NCBI GenBank assembly: GCA_963555835.3
Contig: CAUVWZ020000002.1
Span: 1,860,001 to 1,924,000 of the forward strand
Length of the DNA: 64,000 nt
Direction of reading: 5' to 3'
From: JAPUME01 sp027294185
Lineage (GTDB): Bacteria; Acidobacteriota; Terriglobia; UBA7540; JAPUME01
Numbering within the stretch: position 1 is the first letter of the stretch; each line of letters begins with the position of its first letter. The notes beneath the pieces were generated by a model that saw nothing but the letters and a program-made list of their open reading frames with translations, was not told where the DNA came from and searched no databases. This document shows, one piece after another, positions 6,584 to 16,275 of the stretch. The position numbers and the translations under genes were made by a program.

Positions 6584-7564
6584 CTATTCCGAAGGCGGTG
6601 GGGAGGGCGGCTGGAAAATGCGTTCACTCTCCTGAAGAGAAACCATCCAGACGCTGGCCACTACCCATGAGGGTCCCCGTTTCTGAAGCACCAGCTCGTA
6701 GATGGCCGCAGCAGCCGGATTGCTGAGCCGAACGCGGGCCAGGGCCCGGGAAGAGTTCGGGGCAAAGGTAAGGTCTTCGATCTCGACCTTTAGCGGAGAA
6801 GAGGAAGGGTCCGTCGCATCCCCCTCCACTTCCGGACCTTCTACCCTGCCCAGGTCGGCTATAAAGTAGGCCTCCAGGGCCTGGGCGATGGTCACATCAC
6901 CCTTTGCTTCGGTCCGCACCTTTTCCAGGTGGTTCGCTCTGAATCGGATGACTTCGATGGCATTCTCAATATCGTCTCGAATGACAGGGTCGAGGGTCCG
7001 GCCCCGGACCTCCCCCAGGAGAGGAATCAGGGAAGGGTCGGCAAGGACAGTGAGCGCGAGGATTGCCATCTCAGTAACTATAGGGTCCGGCTCATCGTCG
7101 GCCCGGCCCACCACATCCAGCAGGGTCTGTCGCGTCCGGGGAGTGTTGAATTCTCCGAGTGCCCCGTAAAAAAACCGTTTCAAACCCAGGTCCCGAGGGT
7201 CGTCCACCAACTTCTGGAGCGTACGCAGCGCCCGATTATTTCCCATGAAAGCAAGCAATTGAGCGGCAAATTCCGCCGTACGGTCGTCTTCCAGAGCCTT
7301 TTCAAGCTGGGGGAGAATGCGTGGTCCGGTCGCAAACCCCGCCCGGAGCAGGTGATCGCGAGCCGCTCGATTGGGAACGTTTAAGACCTCATCGAGCAGA
7401 ATCACGGCCCAGCCGCCGAAATCCTGCACCTCATCGAATTCCTCGATTTCGTCCTGTGGATTGACGAAGCCGGGGAAAGAGCCTGCGTTCGGCGCCGACA
7501 ACCCCATAACGGCTCCGAAGACCGAAGCCAGGCACATTCGGGAATAGAGGGAGTTCTTTCTCAT
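6584..7564 (-). CDS. Secreted HEAT-repeat protein, 326 aa
   Basis: Met at 7564 begins a signal peptide (MRKNSLYSRMCLASVFGAVMGLSA); AGGAGG lies 16 bases upstream, rather far. A longer form starting at 7612 would bury the signal sequence. The mature protein carries helical repeats such as GPRILPQLEKALEDDRTAEFAAQLLAFMG and TEMAILALTVLADPSLIPLLGEV, typical of HEAT units, then a C-terminal beta-rich domain (about 255-315) resembling small NTF2/DUF4440-like folds (SRALARVRLSNP, PSWVVASVW). It ends in a Pro/Ser tail. Role unknown; probably a periplasmic scaffold. It is divergent from lon. Confidence 0.75.
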   Translation of the reverse strand: MRKNSLYSRMCLASVFGAVMGLSAPNAGSFPGFVNPQDEIEEFDEVQDFGGWAVILLDEVLNVPNRAARDHLLRAGFATGPRILPQLEKALEDDRTAEFAAQLLAFMGNNRALRTLQKLVDDPRDLGLKRFFYGALGEFNTPRTRQTLLDVVGRADDEPDPIVTEMAILALTVLADPSLIPLLGEVRGRTLDPVIRDDIENAIEVIRFRANHLEKVRTEAKGDVTIAQALEAYFIADLGRVEGPEVEGDATDPSSSPLKVEIEDLTFAPNSSRALARVRLSNPAAAAIYELVLQKRGPSWVVASVWMVSLQESERIFQPPSPPPSE

Positions 7565-7739
7565 ATCGCCGTAACCGCTTCCTCCTGATGCAAGGTCCGG
7601 GGCCTTCTGCAATGCCCTGCAGGACTCATCCTACTGCATTCTTGGATGCCAGGGGGCTCCTCAGTGTTGAGGAAAATCGCCCCTTTTCCTCTCCTCTCAG
7701 GCCGCTCTTGGGGCCTTGCCGATAAGCTCCTCGCTTTAA

Positions 7740-7748
7740 TGGTATAAT
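7740..7748 (+). promoter_or_regulatory. Extended -10 promoter element of lon
   Basis: TGGTATAAT matches the extended -10 consensus exactly and lies 62 bp before the lon ATG. No -35 at standard spacing, no CIRCE element and no sigma-32-like -35 is visible. Confidence 0.5.
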
Positions 7749-7809
7749 GGATGTTTTGCGGGGAGATTCACTCCCTCGGTGATGCAGTTTCGGAGGCTAG
7801 AAAACAGAG

Positions 7810-10260
7810 ATGGATCAGGAAAATGAAAAAAGCGCACTCGTAAAAGCCAAGCTCTCGGGGGACCTTTCCGAGCTGCCGATTCTCCCCGTGCGGGATACGG
7901 TGCTCTTCCCCAATGCCATTTTGCCCCTGACGGTCGGCCGCCCGGCCTCGTTGAACCTGATCGCCGATTTGCCGGAGGAAGAAAGAGTGATCGGTGTCGT
8001 CGTCCAGCGGGACCCGCGCATCGACACTCCGCAGCCGGTAGACCTGTTTCGCGTGGGTACCTCCGCTTTTGTCCACAAAGTCATCAAGCTCCCCAATGAC
8101 AGTTTGTTCATTTTCGTCGAAGGGCTGCATCGCATCTCCCTCGAAGAGGTCATCCGGACGGAGCCTTACCTGACCTCCCGCGTGCGGGCAATGCATGACG
8201 TGGTTCCCCCGGATGAAAAGCCCGACTTCGAGGCGCTGGTCCGCAGTGTGATCTCCGTTTTCCAGGAGGTTGTCCGTCTTTCCCCGACTCTCTCCGACGA
8301 TCTGCAAACCGTGGTCATGAACATCGACGACCCGGGACGGCTTTCGGACTTTATCGCCGCAAATCTGCCTTCCCTGTCAACCTCCGAGAAACAGGAGCTT
8401 CTCGAAAGTCTGGACCTGAAGGCCCGCATCGACCGCCTGCACCGCCAACTGGTCCGAGAGCTCGAAGTTCAGCAGCTCCGCTCGAAGATTCAATCCGACG
8501 TGCAGGATCAGGTGACCCAGAGCCAGCGCGAATACTTCCTGCGTGAGCAGATGAAAGCCATCCAGAAGGAGCTGGGCGAAGCCGACGAGCAGGAGGAGAT
8601 CGAGGAGCTTCGCAAGAAGATCGAAGCCGCAGGCATGAACAAGGAGGCCAAAACCGAGGCCAAACGGGAGTTGAAGCGTCTGGCCAAGATGAATCCCGCC
8701 GCCGCCGACTACACCGTCACTCGCACCTATCTGGATTGGGTGGTGACGCTGCCCTGGAACAAGGTCAGCGAACTCAAGGTGGACCTGGCCAAGGCGAAAC
8801 AGATTCTCGACGAGGACCACTGGGACCTGGAAAAGATCAAGGAGCGCATCCTTGAATACTTGGCGGTCTTAAAGCTCAAATCCACCATGAAGGGGCCCAT
8901 TCTCTGCTTCGTAGGGCCTCCGGGTGTGGGTAAAACGTCGCTGGGAACATCCATCGCGCGCGCCCTCGACCGGAAGTTCGCCCGCATCTCTCTGGGCGGA
9001 ATTCACGACGAGGCTGAAATCCGCGGCCACCGCCGCACCTACATCGGCGCCCTGCCCGGCCAGATCATTCAGGGAATCCGGCGCGCCGAGACGCGGGACC
9101 CTATCTTCATGCTCGACGAGGTGGACAAGGTGGGCCGGGACTTCCGCGGCGACCCATCGTCCGCGCTGCTCGAGGTTCTCGACCCCGAGCAGAATTCCAC
9201 CTTCCGCGACAACTACCTCGACGTGCCGTTCGACCTCTCCTCGGTTCTTTTCATTTGCACCGCGAACGTGCTGGATACGATTCCGCCCGCCCTGCTCGAC
9301 CGCATGGAGGTGCTGGAGCTTCAAGGCTACACGGAACAGGAGAAGCTCCACATTGCCACTCGTTACCTGATCCCCAAGCAGACCGAAGCGCATGGAATCA
9401 AGCATCCTGACCAGATCGAATTTGCCGATGAAGGTCTGGCCCATGTGATTCGCCACCACACGAGGGAAGCCGGAGTGCGCAACCTGGAACGCGAGATCGC
9501 CACGCTCTGCCGCAAGCAGGCTCGTAAAGTGGCGGAAGGGTCCACAGAAAAGCTGACGCTCGGTTCCAAACAAGTGGAAGAATTTCTGGGCGTGCCCCGT
9601 TTTCGGCAGGAAACCGAAGTCGTCGACCGGACGCGCAAGCCCGGAGTGGCGGTCGGTCTGGCCTGGACTCCGACCGGCGGTGACGTCCTCTTCGTCGAAG
9701 CCAACCTCATGAAGGGCGGCAAGAACTTCAATATGACCGGACAGGTTGGCCCCGTCATGCAGGAGTCCATGCAGGCGGCGCTGACCTGGGTGCGGTCCCA
9801 CGCAAACGATTACAAAATCGACACCGACTTCTTCAGCAAGAGCGACGTGCACGTTCACGTCCCGGCCGGCGCCATCCCGAAGGACGGCCCCTCGGCGGGC
9901 GTAACCATGGTCACCTCGCTGGTGTCGGCCCTGACCGGCCGCCCGACTCGGCCCCGCTGGGCCATGACGGGTGAAATCACTCTGAGCGGCATGGTGCTGC
10001 CCGTCGGAGGGCTCAAGGAAAAAATCCTGGCCGCCAAACGAGCCCACGTGGAGCACATCATCCTCCCGGGCGAGAACGAGCCAAACGTCCGCCAGGACCT
10101 CTCCGAAGAGCTTCTGGGAGATGTGAAACTGCACTTTGTCAAAAAAATTGAAGATGTGTTGGAACTGGCCCTCGAAGAGAACGCCGCGCACTCCAATAAA
10201 CGGACCCCGCCCCGCAAGACGGCCAAGAACGCTCAGGCAGAACAGCAACTCCCAAACTGA
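7810..10260 (+). CDS. lon: ATP-dependent protease La (Lon)
   Basis: Lon is a cytoplasmic homo-hexameric AAA+ serine protease that degrades damaged and regulatory proteins. The 816-aa product has the N-terminal substrate-binding domain (about 20-215), a coiled-coil segment, Walker A GPPGVGKT (369-376), Walker B IFMLDEVDKV, and the LonA protease domain with Ser695 in PKDGPSAG and Lys738 in GGLKEK, spaced as in E. coli (679/722). The Lys-rich tail is a little longer than usual. A GGAGG lies about 13 bases upstream of the ATG. The gene is monocistronic. Confidence 0.97.
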   Translation: MDQENEKSALVKAKLSGDLSELPILPVRDTVLFPNAILPLTVGRPASLNLIADLPEEERVIGVVVQRDPRIDTPQPVDLFRVGTSAFVHKVIKLPNDSLFIFVEGLHRISLEEVIRTEPYLTSRVRAMHDVVPPDEKPDFEALVRSVISVFQEVVRLSPTLSDDLQTVVMNIDDPGRLSDFIAANLPSLSTSEKQELLESLDLKARIDRLHRQLVRELEVQQLRSKIQSDVQDQVTQSQREYFLREQMKAIQKELGEADEQEEIEELRKKIEAAGMNKEAKTEAKRELKRLAKMNPAAADYTVTRTYLDWVVTLPWNKVSELKVDLAKAKQILDEDHWDLEKIKERILEYLAVLKLKSTMKGPILCFVGPPGVGKTSLGTSIARALDRKFARISLGGIHDEAEIRGHRRTYIGALPGQIIQGIRRAETRDPIFMLDEVDKVGRDFRGDPSSALLEVLDPEQNSTFRDNYLDVPFDLSSVLFICTANVLDTIPPALLDRMEVLELQGYTEQEKLHIATRYLIPKQTEAHGIKHPDQIEFADEGLAHVIRHHTREAGVRNLEREIATLCRKQARKVAEGSTEKLTLGSKQVEEFLGVPRFRQETEVVDRTRKPGVAVGLAWTPTGGDVLFVEANLMKGGKNFNMTGQVGPVMQESMQAALTWVRSHANDYKIDTDFFSKSDVHVHVPAGAIPKDGPSAGVTMVTSLVSALTGRPTRPRWAMTGEITLSGMVLPVGGLKEKILAAKRAHVEHIILPGENEPNVRQDLSEELLGDVKLHFVKKIEDVLELALEENAAHSNKRTPPRKTAKNAQAEQQLPN

Positions 10261-10320
10261 TCTTCGATATTCCGATATTCAATAGTGAGATCGACCACGG
10301 TTCCGGTGTATTCTTAGCCG

Positions 10321-11607
10321 TTGAATTTTCAGGCGATTCATTTCTCCGTCACACGGGCGCTCCCGGAACCTCCGCTCGCCCGTTACGCTTCGTTGGCTTT
10401 CAGCCTTTCGGTCCTCTCCTTTCTGTTTTCCATTGCAGTTTCTCAAGCCACGCTGACACTGGCATCACTCCTTTTCCTCGCGCACCTGTGGCGTAACAAG
10501 CCTTCGCTGCGGTTTCCGCCCATCCGCCTTCCCCTGCTGCTGTTTTGCCTGACCACGATCCTATCCGTATTGTTGTCGGCCAATATCGGAGCCGGAGTCT
10601 TTGCCATCCGCAAGCTGGTTCTGTTCGTCATCATCCTTCTCACGGCAAATCTGATCGTGTCGCTGCCCCACCTGCAGTTTCTGTTGAAGGGGCTCTTTCT
10701 CGAAGCGGGCTTCGTGGGCCTGGTTGCGGCCGGACAAGTGTTTCGCCAGTATCTCCAGGCGAGAACGCTTGCACCGGAAGACTTCTATTTCACGATGACC
10801 TATACGCGAGCGACGGGATTCATGGGTCACTGGATGGATTTCTCCGGCCAACAGATGCTGGTTCTGGCGATGCTTGGGGCCTTCTGCCTGTGGCGACCCA
10901 AAGTGAAATGGATCGCGTTGGTGGGTCTGGTTGGTGTTTCGTTGATACTAAGCTTCACACGCGGGGCCTGGATCGGGTCGGCGGCGGCGGTGTGTCTGCT
11001 CCTCAGCTTGAAGCGGCCCCGGCTTCTGTGGGGAATTCCCGTCCTGGCGCTCGGAACCTGGCTCGTCGCGCCGTCTCTGGTGCGGGACCGGGTGGCCTCG
11101 ATTCTCCATCCCAGCTCCGACCCCTCCATCGCTATCCGCTATGAAATGTTTCGGGTGGGTTGGAACATGATGCGCCGCCATCCGGGGCTCGGCGTCGGCC
11201 CAAACCGGGTCAATGAAGTTTACGAGGAATATCTGCCCGCAGGAGTGACACCCATCGAGGGCTACCACGGCCACCTCCATAACAATCCGCTGCAACTGGC
11301 GGCCGAGCGAGGTCTGCTATGCCTGGGTGCCTGGCTCTGGCTGATGGCCCTGTGGGGCCGGCACTTCCTGGGCTTGCGTCGCCGGCTGGGCGATTCAGAT
11401 TACATTGCGGAAGGTGCGCTCGCCGCATGGCTGGCCCTGCTGGTGCAGGGAATGTGCGAGTTCAGCTTCGGCTCTTCAGAAGTTCTCATGCTGTTTCTTT
11501 TTCTTACCACCGTGCCCTTCGTAGCGGCGGAAATCGAGAAAGCCTCTTCCCCTCATTCGGGGAAGGAATCATCGGCTTCCTCAGGCGGAGTCGCCCGTGC
11601 AGAGTAA
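10321..11607 (+). CDS. O-antigen ligase / polymerase family membrane protein
   Basis: The 428-aa product is a polytopic membrane protein with about eleven helices and the Wzy_C/WaaL signature: a periplasmic loop around RHPGLGVGPNRVNEVYEEYLP and YHGHLHNNPLQLAAERGL, where His and Arg act in glycan ligation or polymerisation. It probably polymerises or ligates the polysaccharide made by the neighbouring genes, at the periplasmic face. The start is a TTG at 10321 with only a weak ribosome-binding site; a later TTG near 10393 is possible. Its end overlaps the flippase gene by 11 bp. Confidence 0.85.
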   Translation: MNFQAIHFSVTRALPEPPLARYASLAFSLSVLSFLFSIAVSQATLTLASLLFLAHLWRNKPSLRFPPIRLPLLLFCLTTILSVLLSANIGAGVFAIRKLVLFVIILLTANLIVSLPHLQFLLKGLFLEAGFVGLVAAGQVFRQYLQARTLAPEDFYFTMTYTRATGFMGHWMDFSGQQMLVLAMLGAFCLWRPKVKWIALVGLVGVSLILSFTRGAWIGSAAAVCLLLSLKRPRLLWGIPVLALGTWLVAPSLVRDRVASILHPSSDPSIAIRYEMFRVGWNMMRRHPGLGVGPNRVNEVYEEYLPAGVTPIEGYHGHLHNNPLQLAAERGLLCLGAWLWLMALWGRHFLGLRRRLGDSDYIAEGALAAWLALLVQGMCEFSFGSSEVLMLFLFLTTVPFVAAEIEKASSPHSGKESSASSGGVARAE

Positions 11608-13129
11608 GTACCAAATCCTACGGAACTTCACCCCGGTCGCCACGTTTTCACTGCTCGGCAGCCTGATGGGCATTGTCGTTGAGACCAGCATTGCAGCGAA
11701 GCTCGGCCTCTCGGAAAGCTCCGACGCCTTTTACGTCGCCTTTACGCTTCCTTACATTCTGGCCAACCTGATCTACTCGACCGGACAGTTTTCCCTGGTG
11801 CCGTTCTTTTCCTCTCTGAAAACGCAGGGAGAGGAAAAACTCTGGGGAGGCTTCACCTATGTTGTGAAAGTGGTTTTAGGGGGAGGGCTCGGCGTAGCTT
11901 TGATCGGTGCAGTTGCCACTCCTCTACTGGTTCGGCTCATCGCTCCCGGTCTCTCTCCGGAACAAAAGGAACAGGCCGCCCAGTGGGGCGTCTGGCTTTT
12001 CCTGATCGTGGTTCCGGCGGGATTCGGGGAAGTTCTGCGGTCTTTTCTTTTCTCCCAGCAGCGTTTTGCGGTGGCCTCGGCGGCGGGACTGTTCCGCAAC
12101 GTCACGGTGGTTGCATCCATCTGGCTCACTTTTGCTTCCTACGGAGGCTACAGCATCGTTATTGGATACCTGGCAGGTTACCTCGTCCAAGTCACCGCAT
12201 TGTCGATACAGTTATTCGCCTCCTTCCGGGTTCGTTACCTGCCCACACCCAGGGGCGGGGAAGAGGCTTTCCGTCACCTGCGCGGGGCAACGGGGGCACA
12301 GTTGGCTTCTGCAGGAACCTGGCAGGGGCTTGTGTTGGTGGAGCGCGTGATCGCTTCCTTCCTGCCGGCAGGGTCTCTCACCGCATTGAACTATGGATTC
12401 AAAATTCTTTCGACCCTTTCCGAGTTGCTGGTGGGGAGTCTCGGTACGGCGGTCCTGGGGTCGCTTTCCGTAGCGGCGGCAACCCGGAGCGCCGAGGAGG
12501 AGCGGCGAACGTTTCGTCACACCCTGGAGCTCACCTTGATGGCAGTGGCTCCCTTGATGGTCCTGTGTCCGATGTTGAGTCAGGAAATCATCCGCTTCAT
12601 CTTCGAGCGCGGTGAGTTTTCCCGGGAGGCGACTCAACTGATGGCCCAGGTCTTCTTCTGGTACAGCTTGAGCCTGGTCTGCTATTCCTTCCTGAGAAGT
12701 CTGAATTTCTACTTCTTTGCCCGCGCTGAGAGCTGGGTCTTCTACCGCTTGTTCCTGATGCAATGTTCGTTGGCAGCGGGATCTTATCTCATCTTATTTT
12801 TCCTCGGCCTGGGTGTACTGAGTTTCCCACTGGGCCTTCTGGCGGCATTGACCCTCACAACGCTCTGGGTATTCATCAGGAATCTTGGCGGTCTTCGATT
12901 CACGATTGACAAGAACTTCGCCCGGCTGGGAACGCTGCTCCTGGGAGGGTCTCTTCTGACCTGGTTGACCGTGCGGCTTCTCCGTCCCCACCTGACTCCT
13001 CCGGTGACCGGTTTCGACAATTTCGTCTACTTGGCCATTCTCTCGGTTGCGGGCACGTGCGTCTATCTGGTGACTCTCGGCGTTGGCAGATGGATTCGTT
13101 TCCAACCCCGGAGCGAGAGGCGCGGGTGA
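11597..13129 (+). CDS. MurJ/MviN-type lipid-linked glycan flippase
   Basis: The 510-aa protein has about 14 transmembrane helices of the MOP superfamily. The N-terminal SAAKLGLSESSDAFYVAFTLP-type segment (here IAAKLGLSESSDAFYVAF) and PFFSSL are typical of MurJ/MviN. MurJ flips lipid II, but the position in an exopolysaccharide operon suggests a Wzx-like role for an undecaprenyl-linked repeat unit. The GTG start at 11597 lies inside the ligase gene. The next gene starts five bases after its end. Confidence 0.87.
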   Translation: MQSKYQILRNFTPVATFSLLGSLMGIVVETSIAAKLGLSESSDAFYVAFTLPYILANLIYSTGQFSLVPFFSSLKTQGEEKLWGGFTYVVKVVLGGGLGVALIGAVATPLLVRLIAPGLSPEQKEQAAQWGVWLFLIVVPAGFGEVLRSFLFSQQRFAVASAAGLFRNVTVVASIWLTFASYGGYSIVIGYLAGYLVQVTALSIQLFASFRVRYLPTPRGGEEAFRHLRGATGAQLASAGTWQGLVLVERVIASFLPAGSLTALNYGFKILSTLSELLVGSLGTAVLGSLSVAAATRSAEEERRTFRHTLELTLMAVAPLMVLCPMLSQEIIRFIFERGEFSREATQLMAQVFFWYSLSLVCYSFLRSLNFYFFARAESWVFYRLFLMQCSLAAGSYLILFFLGLGVLSFPLGLLAALTLTTLWVFIRNLGGLRFTIDKNFARLGTLLLGGSLLTWLTVRLLRPHLTPPVTGFDNFVYLAILSVAGTCVYLVTLGVGRWIRFQPRSERRG

Positions 13130-13133
13130 ACCC

Positions 13134-13940
13134 ATGAAACGCCTGACCGACGTAGGCTATTGGGATAAACACTGGTGGGGTCCCGCGAGTCCTCAACGTT
13201 TGCGCTTCTTGTACCGCGACCTGGACCTGGAATTCGTCCGCCTGATTCGCAAACTGGCGGGGCGGGCCGGTTGCAGAATTCTTGAGGCCGGCGCGGCCGG
13301 GTCGCGCATCCTGCCGTACCTGGCACGTAAGTATGGCTACCAGACGGTGGGGACCGATTTCTCGCACCTCGGTTGCCGCCTGTTGCAGGCCAACTTCGCT
13401 CTGACGGACGCCACGGGAGGAGTCATTTGCGAAGATCTATTTGCTTCTTCGCTCAGGCCGGAAATCTTCGACCTGGTATTCTCTTTCGGACTGATTGAAC
13501 ACTTCGATGACACGCGAGGCGTTATATCCGAGCACCTGCGCTGGGTGCGACCCGGCGGATGGCTGGTGCTGACCGTACCGAACCTGGAGGGATGGAATGG
13601 GCGGCTGATGAAGAAACTCGCTCCTCCTCACTGGTCCCGGCACAAGGTGCTTTCCCGGAGACAACTTGCCGACATGCTCAAGAGCCTGGGGCTTGAACGG
13701 GTAAGGACCGGGTGCCTGGGCAGCTTTTACCTCCAAATTGGAACCGACGCCGGTTGGACCGGTCTCGAGCAATGGCCCCGGTTGGCCCGCAAGCTGGCTC
13801 CTCACCTTCTTCGCGTCGCGAATGGCCTGTTGTCGCTCTTCTTCCGCCTGCTGCCGGTGCGCCCGCATTTCCAAATGACATCACCGACCCTGTTTGCCGT
13901 GGGCCGCAAACAATCCACCGACAACCGTTCATCACCCTGA
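13134..13940 (+). CDS. SAM-dependent methyltransferase (class I)
   Basis: Start ATG 13134 has GAGAGGCG upstream and follows the flippase stop directly. The 268-aa product has a Rossmann methyltransferase core: motif I as ILEAGAAGSRILPYLA (a variant of the usual ExGxGxG), the acidic residue in VGTDFSH, motif IV DLVFSFGLIEHFDD and LRWVRPGGWLVLTVPN. A C-terminal helical stretch may lie along the membrane. It probably methylates a sugar or lipid-linked glycan in the same pathway; the substrate cannot be told. Confidence 0.85.
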   Translation: MKRLTDVGYWDKHWWGPASPQRLRFLYRDLDLEFVRLIRKLAGRAGCRILEAGAAGSRILPYLARKYGYQTVGTDFSHLGCRLLQANFALTDATGGVICEDLFASSLRPEIFDLVFSFGLIEHFDDTRGVISEHLRWVRPGGWLVLTVPNLEGWNGRLMKKLAPPHWSRHKVLSRRQLADMLKSLGLERVRTGCLGSFYLQIGTDAGWTGLEQWPRLARKLAPHLLRVANGLLSLFFRLLPVRPHFQMTSPTLFAVGRKQSTDNRSSP

Positions 13941-13995
13941 CACGGGCTTCGTGCTACCTTGGAAGATCAATTCATAGGTCAAGAGGAAACTCCGG

Positions 13996-15072
13996 ATGTC
14001 CCGCCAACCATCACAACCTGACAACTCACCTCCCATTCGAGTTCTCATGGTGACCAATCTCTACCCCTATCCCGGCTACCCGGCCTACGGCAACTTCATC
14101 AAGGGGCAGATCGACTCGCTCGAACCGGAAGGCGTCCACTCCAGGGTTCTTTTCATCAACGGGCGCGAGTCCAAGCTCAACTATCTTCGCAGCCCTTTTG
14201 ACCTCTGGCGAATCCTGAATCGAGAACCCTACGACCTTGTTCATGGATACTTCGGACTGGGCGGCCTCGTGGCACGGATGCAGCCGCGGCTGCCGCTGGT
14301 AGTCTCCCTGATCGGGGACGATCTGCTGGGCCAACCGGACCGCTACGGCCGCAACTCTCCCCTGGGCCACTTTTTCCAGGACAGTTCCCGCTGGCTGGCC
14401 CGCCACTCCGACGCCGTCATCGTCATGAGTGAGGAGATGCGGCGGTTGGCGGAAATCCCGAATGCCATCATCATGGGCAACGGCGTCGACCTGGAACTCT
14501 TCAAGCCCATGGGCCGCAACGAAGCTTGTGACCGGGTGGGGCTGGACAAGCGGAAGAAATACGTCCTGTTCCCCTACAACCCGGAAGTTCTCCGAAAACG
14601 GTACGATCTGGTGGACGAGTCGGTCCGGCGGGCTCGTTCTCGCCTTCCCGAGCTTGAGATTCTCACTGTCTTCCGTTCTTCGCACTCCGAGCTGGCGACC
14701 CTTATGAACGCCGCCGACGTTTTCGTCCTGGCCTCCTACTGGGAAGGCGCACCCAACGCCGTCAAAGAAGCGATGAGCGTCAACCTGCCCATCATATCCG
14801 CGCCCGTCGGCGATGTGCCGGAGTTGTTCGAAGGTGTGTCCGGCTGCTACCTGTGCGAACCGGAACCGGAGCCGTTGGCGGCAAGAATCATCGAGGTTTG
14901 TTCAAAGCCCCGTGACAGCCGGGGCCGAGAAAAGGTCTCCTCGTTTACCATCGAGCTCGTGGCGCGCCGCCTGGTCAATCTCTACCGCCGGTTGTTGGGA
15001 CGCGCAGAAATCGACGAGAGCGCCTTTCCGCCGCGCCCCTGCGTGCAAAGAAAAACGGAATCGACACCGTAA
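13996..15072 (+). CDS. Glycosyltransferase family 4
   Basis: The 358-aa protein shows GT-B architecture: an N-terminal acceptor domain (IRVLMVTNLYPYPGYPAYGNFIKGQ, about 14-38) and a C-terminal donor domain with NGVDLELFKP and the E-x7-E motif YWEGAPNAVKEAMS. It should transfer a nucleotide-sugar residue to a lipid-linked acceptor at the cytoplasmic face. AGAGGAAA lies upstream of the ATG. The gene is part of the 10.3-19.4 kb polysaccharide operon. The sugar specificity is unknown. Confidence 0.88.
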   Translation: MSRQPSQPDNSPPIRVLMVTNLYPYPGYPAYGNFIKGQIDSLEPEGVHSRVLFINGRESKLNYLRSPFDLWRILNREPYDLVHGYFGLGGLVARMQPRLPLVVSLIGDDLLGQPDRYGRNSPLGHFFQDSSRWLARHSDAVIVMSEEMRRLAEIPNAIIMGNGVDLELFKPMGRNEACDRVGLDKRKKYVLFPYNPEVLRKRYDLVDESVRRARSRLPELEILTVFRSSHSELATLMNAADVFVLASYWEGAPNAVKEAMSVNLPIISAPVGDVPELFEGVSGCYLCEPEPEPLAARIIEVCSKPRDSRGREKVSSFTIELVARRLVNLYRRLLGRAEIDESAFPPRPCVQRKTESTP

Positions 15073-15088
15073 GGGTCTTCGCCTCGCT

Positions 15089-16264
15089 ATGCCCTTTGAC
15101 ACGCCTCCAGGTCTTTCGCTAGAAGCCGCCCGGAAACTCCACGCCTATCTTCGCCGCACGCATCTCAACGATTTCCTGCTGGTCGGTCCCGACCCGGGAA
15201 TACGGCTTGAACTGCGACTGTGGCGCTTCCTCAAAAGTTATGCGAGCTTTCTACCCTGGCACGATAGCTATACCTTCCTGCAGACGCAGGGATACTGGTG
15301 CCTGGCCAACTGGAAGCTGTTTGAGTTGACCGGGGAATCGAACTTTCAAGCCTGCGCCACCCAGGCCGCCCGCAAACTGCTCGACCTCCAAACTCCGGAT
15401 GGGTATTGGACCTACCCCCTGCCGCAACGCCGCCACCGGATCGCCACCATCGAAGGCAACTGGGCCGCTCTGGCATTGATTGAAACCTACGAGCAGCTCG
15501 AGGAAAAAACCTTGCGTGATCCATTGCTCAAGGGTGCGCGCCGCTGGTATGAATTCCTGATCTCCCGCATCGGATTCCAAGAGCATGAGACGGGGAGGGC
15601 CGTGAACTATTTCGACAGGCCTCGCGGCAAAGTGCCCAACAATTCCGTCAGCACCCTCTACTTTCTTGCCCGCCTCTCCCAGGCGGCCCAGGATTCTGCG
15701 ATTCTCGAACACGGCAAGGGGCTTGTCGAATTCCTGACCCATGTGCAGCTTTCGAGCGGAGAATTCCCCTACATCATCGAAAGCCCCCAGGAAACCCGCC
15801 GGGATCACTATCTCTGCTTCCAATACAATGCCTTCCAGTTCCTGGAGCTGGCCTGGACATTTACGGTGCTGGGAAAGCAGGAACTGCGCCCGGTGCTCGA
15901 CAAACTTGCCGGATTTCTTGCCGGCGGTGTCTCCGAGAACGGAGCCTCCCGGTTCGACTGTTTTCGCCGCCACCCCGAGGTGAACTACTATACGGCGGTC
16001 CTGGGCACTGCAATGCTCGAAGCTCATCGGCAGGGATTGGGAGATTACGCGGAACTCGGCCGCAGATGTTTCCGCCGTCTTCTTGACCGCCAGCAGGCTG
16101 AGGGAAATTTTGAATACTCGGAAAAGGATTACGGCCTGTTCCGCGACAGACGTTCCTACCCGCGCTATCAGGCAATGATTCTGTTTCACTTGCTCTGGGC
16201 TTACCGGCAGGAAAAACTAAATCCTGGAGGTGTTCCGCTTCCCTCCAGGGAGAAAACCGGCTAG
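15089..16264 (+). CDS. Predicted alpha/alpha-toroid protein of the polysaccharide cluster, 391 aa
   Basis: Start ATG 15089 follows the GT4 gene by 16 bp. The protein consists of repeating helical hairpins rich in W, Y and aromatic contacts (WHDSYTFLQTQGYWCLANWKLFELTG, DLQTPDGYWTYPL, NYYTAVLGTAML), the pattern of six-hairpin (alpha/alpha)6 barrels seen in glycoside hydrolases, polysaccharide lyases and epimerases. No signal peptide is present, so it acts in the cytoplasm unless exported otherwise. The co-operonic setting suggests a polysaccharide-modifying or epimerase role; catalytic residues cannot be assigned. Confidence 0.7.
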   Translation: MPFDTPPGLSLEAARKLHAYLRRTHLNDFLLVGPDPGIRLELRLWRFLKSYASFLPWHDSYTFLQTQGYWCLANWKLFELTGESNFQACATQAARKLLDLQTPDGYWTYPLPQRRHRIATIEGNWAALALIETYEQLEEKTLRDPLLKGARRWYEFLISRIGFQEHETGRAVNYFDRPRGKVPNNSVSTLYFLARLSQAAQDSAILEHGKGLVEFLTHVQLSSGEFPYIIESPQETRRDHYLCFQYNAFQFLELAWTFTVLGKQELRPVLDKLAGFLAGGVSENGASRFDCFRRHPEVNYYTAVLGTAMLEAHRQGLGDYAELGRRCFRRLLDRQQAEGNFEYSEKDYGLFRDRRSYPRYQAMILFHLLWAYRQEKLNPGGVPLPSREKTG

Positions 16265-16275
16265 GCATCTTTCTT

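Noticed and set aside
8869..10248. Long open frame (about 460 codons) on the minus strand opposite lon
   Set aside because: It is a mirror of the GC-rich codon use of lon, has no ribosome-binding site, and lon has every family motif in the plus frame.
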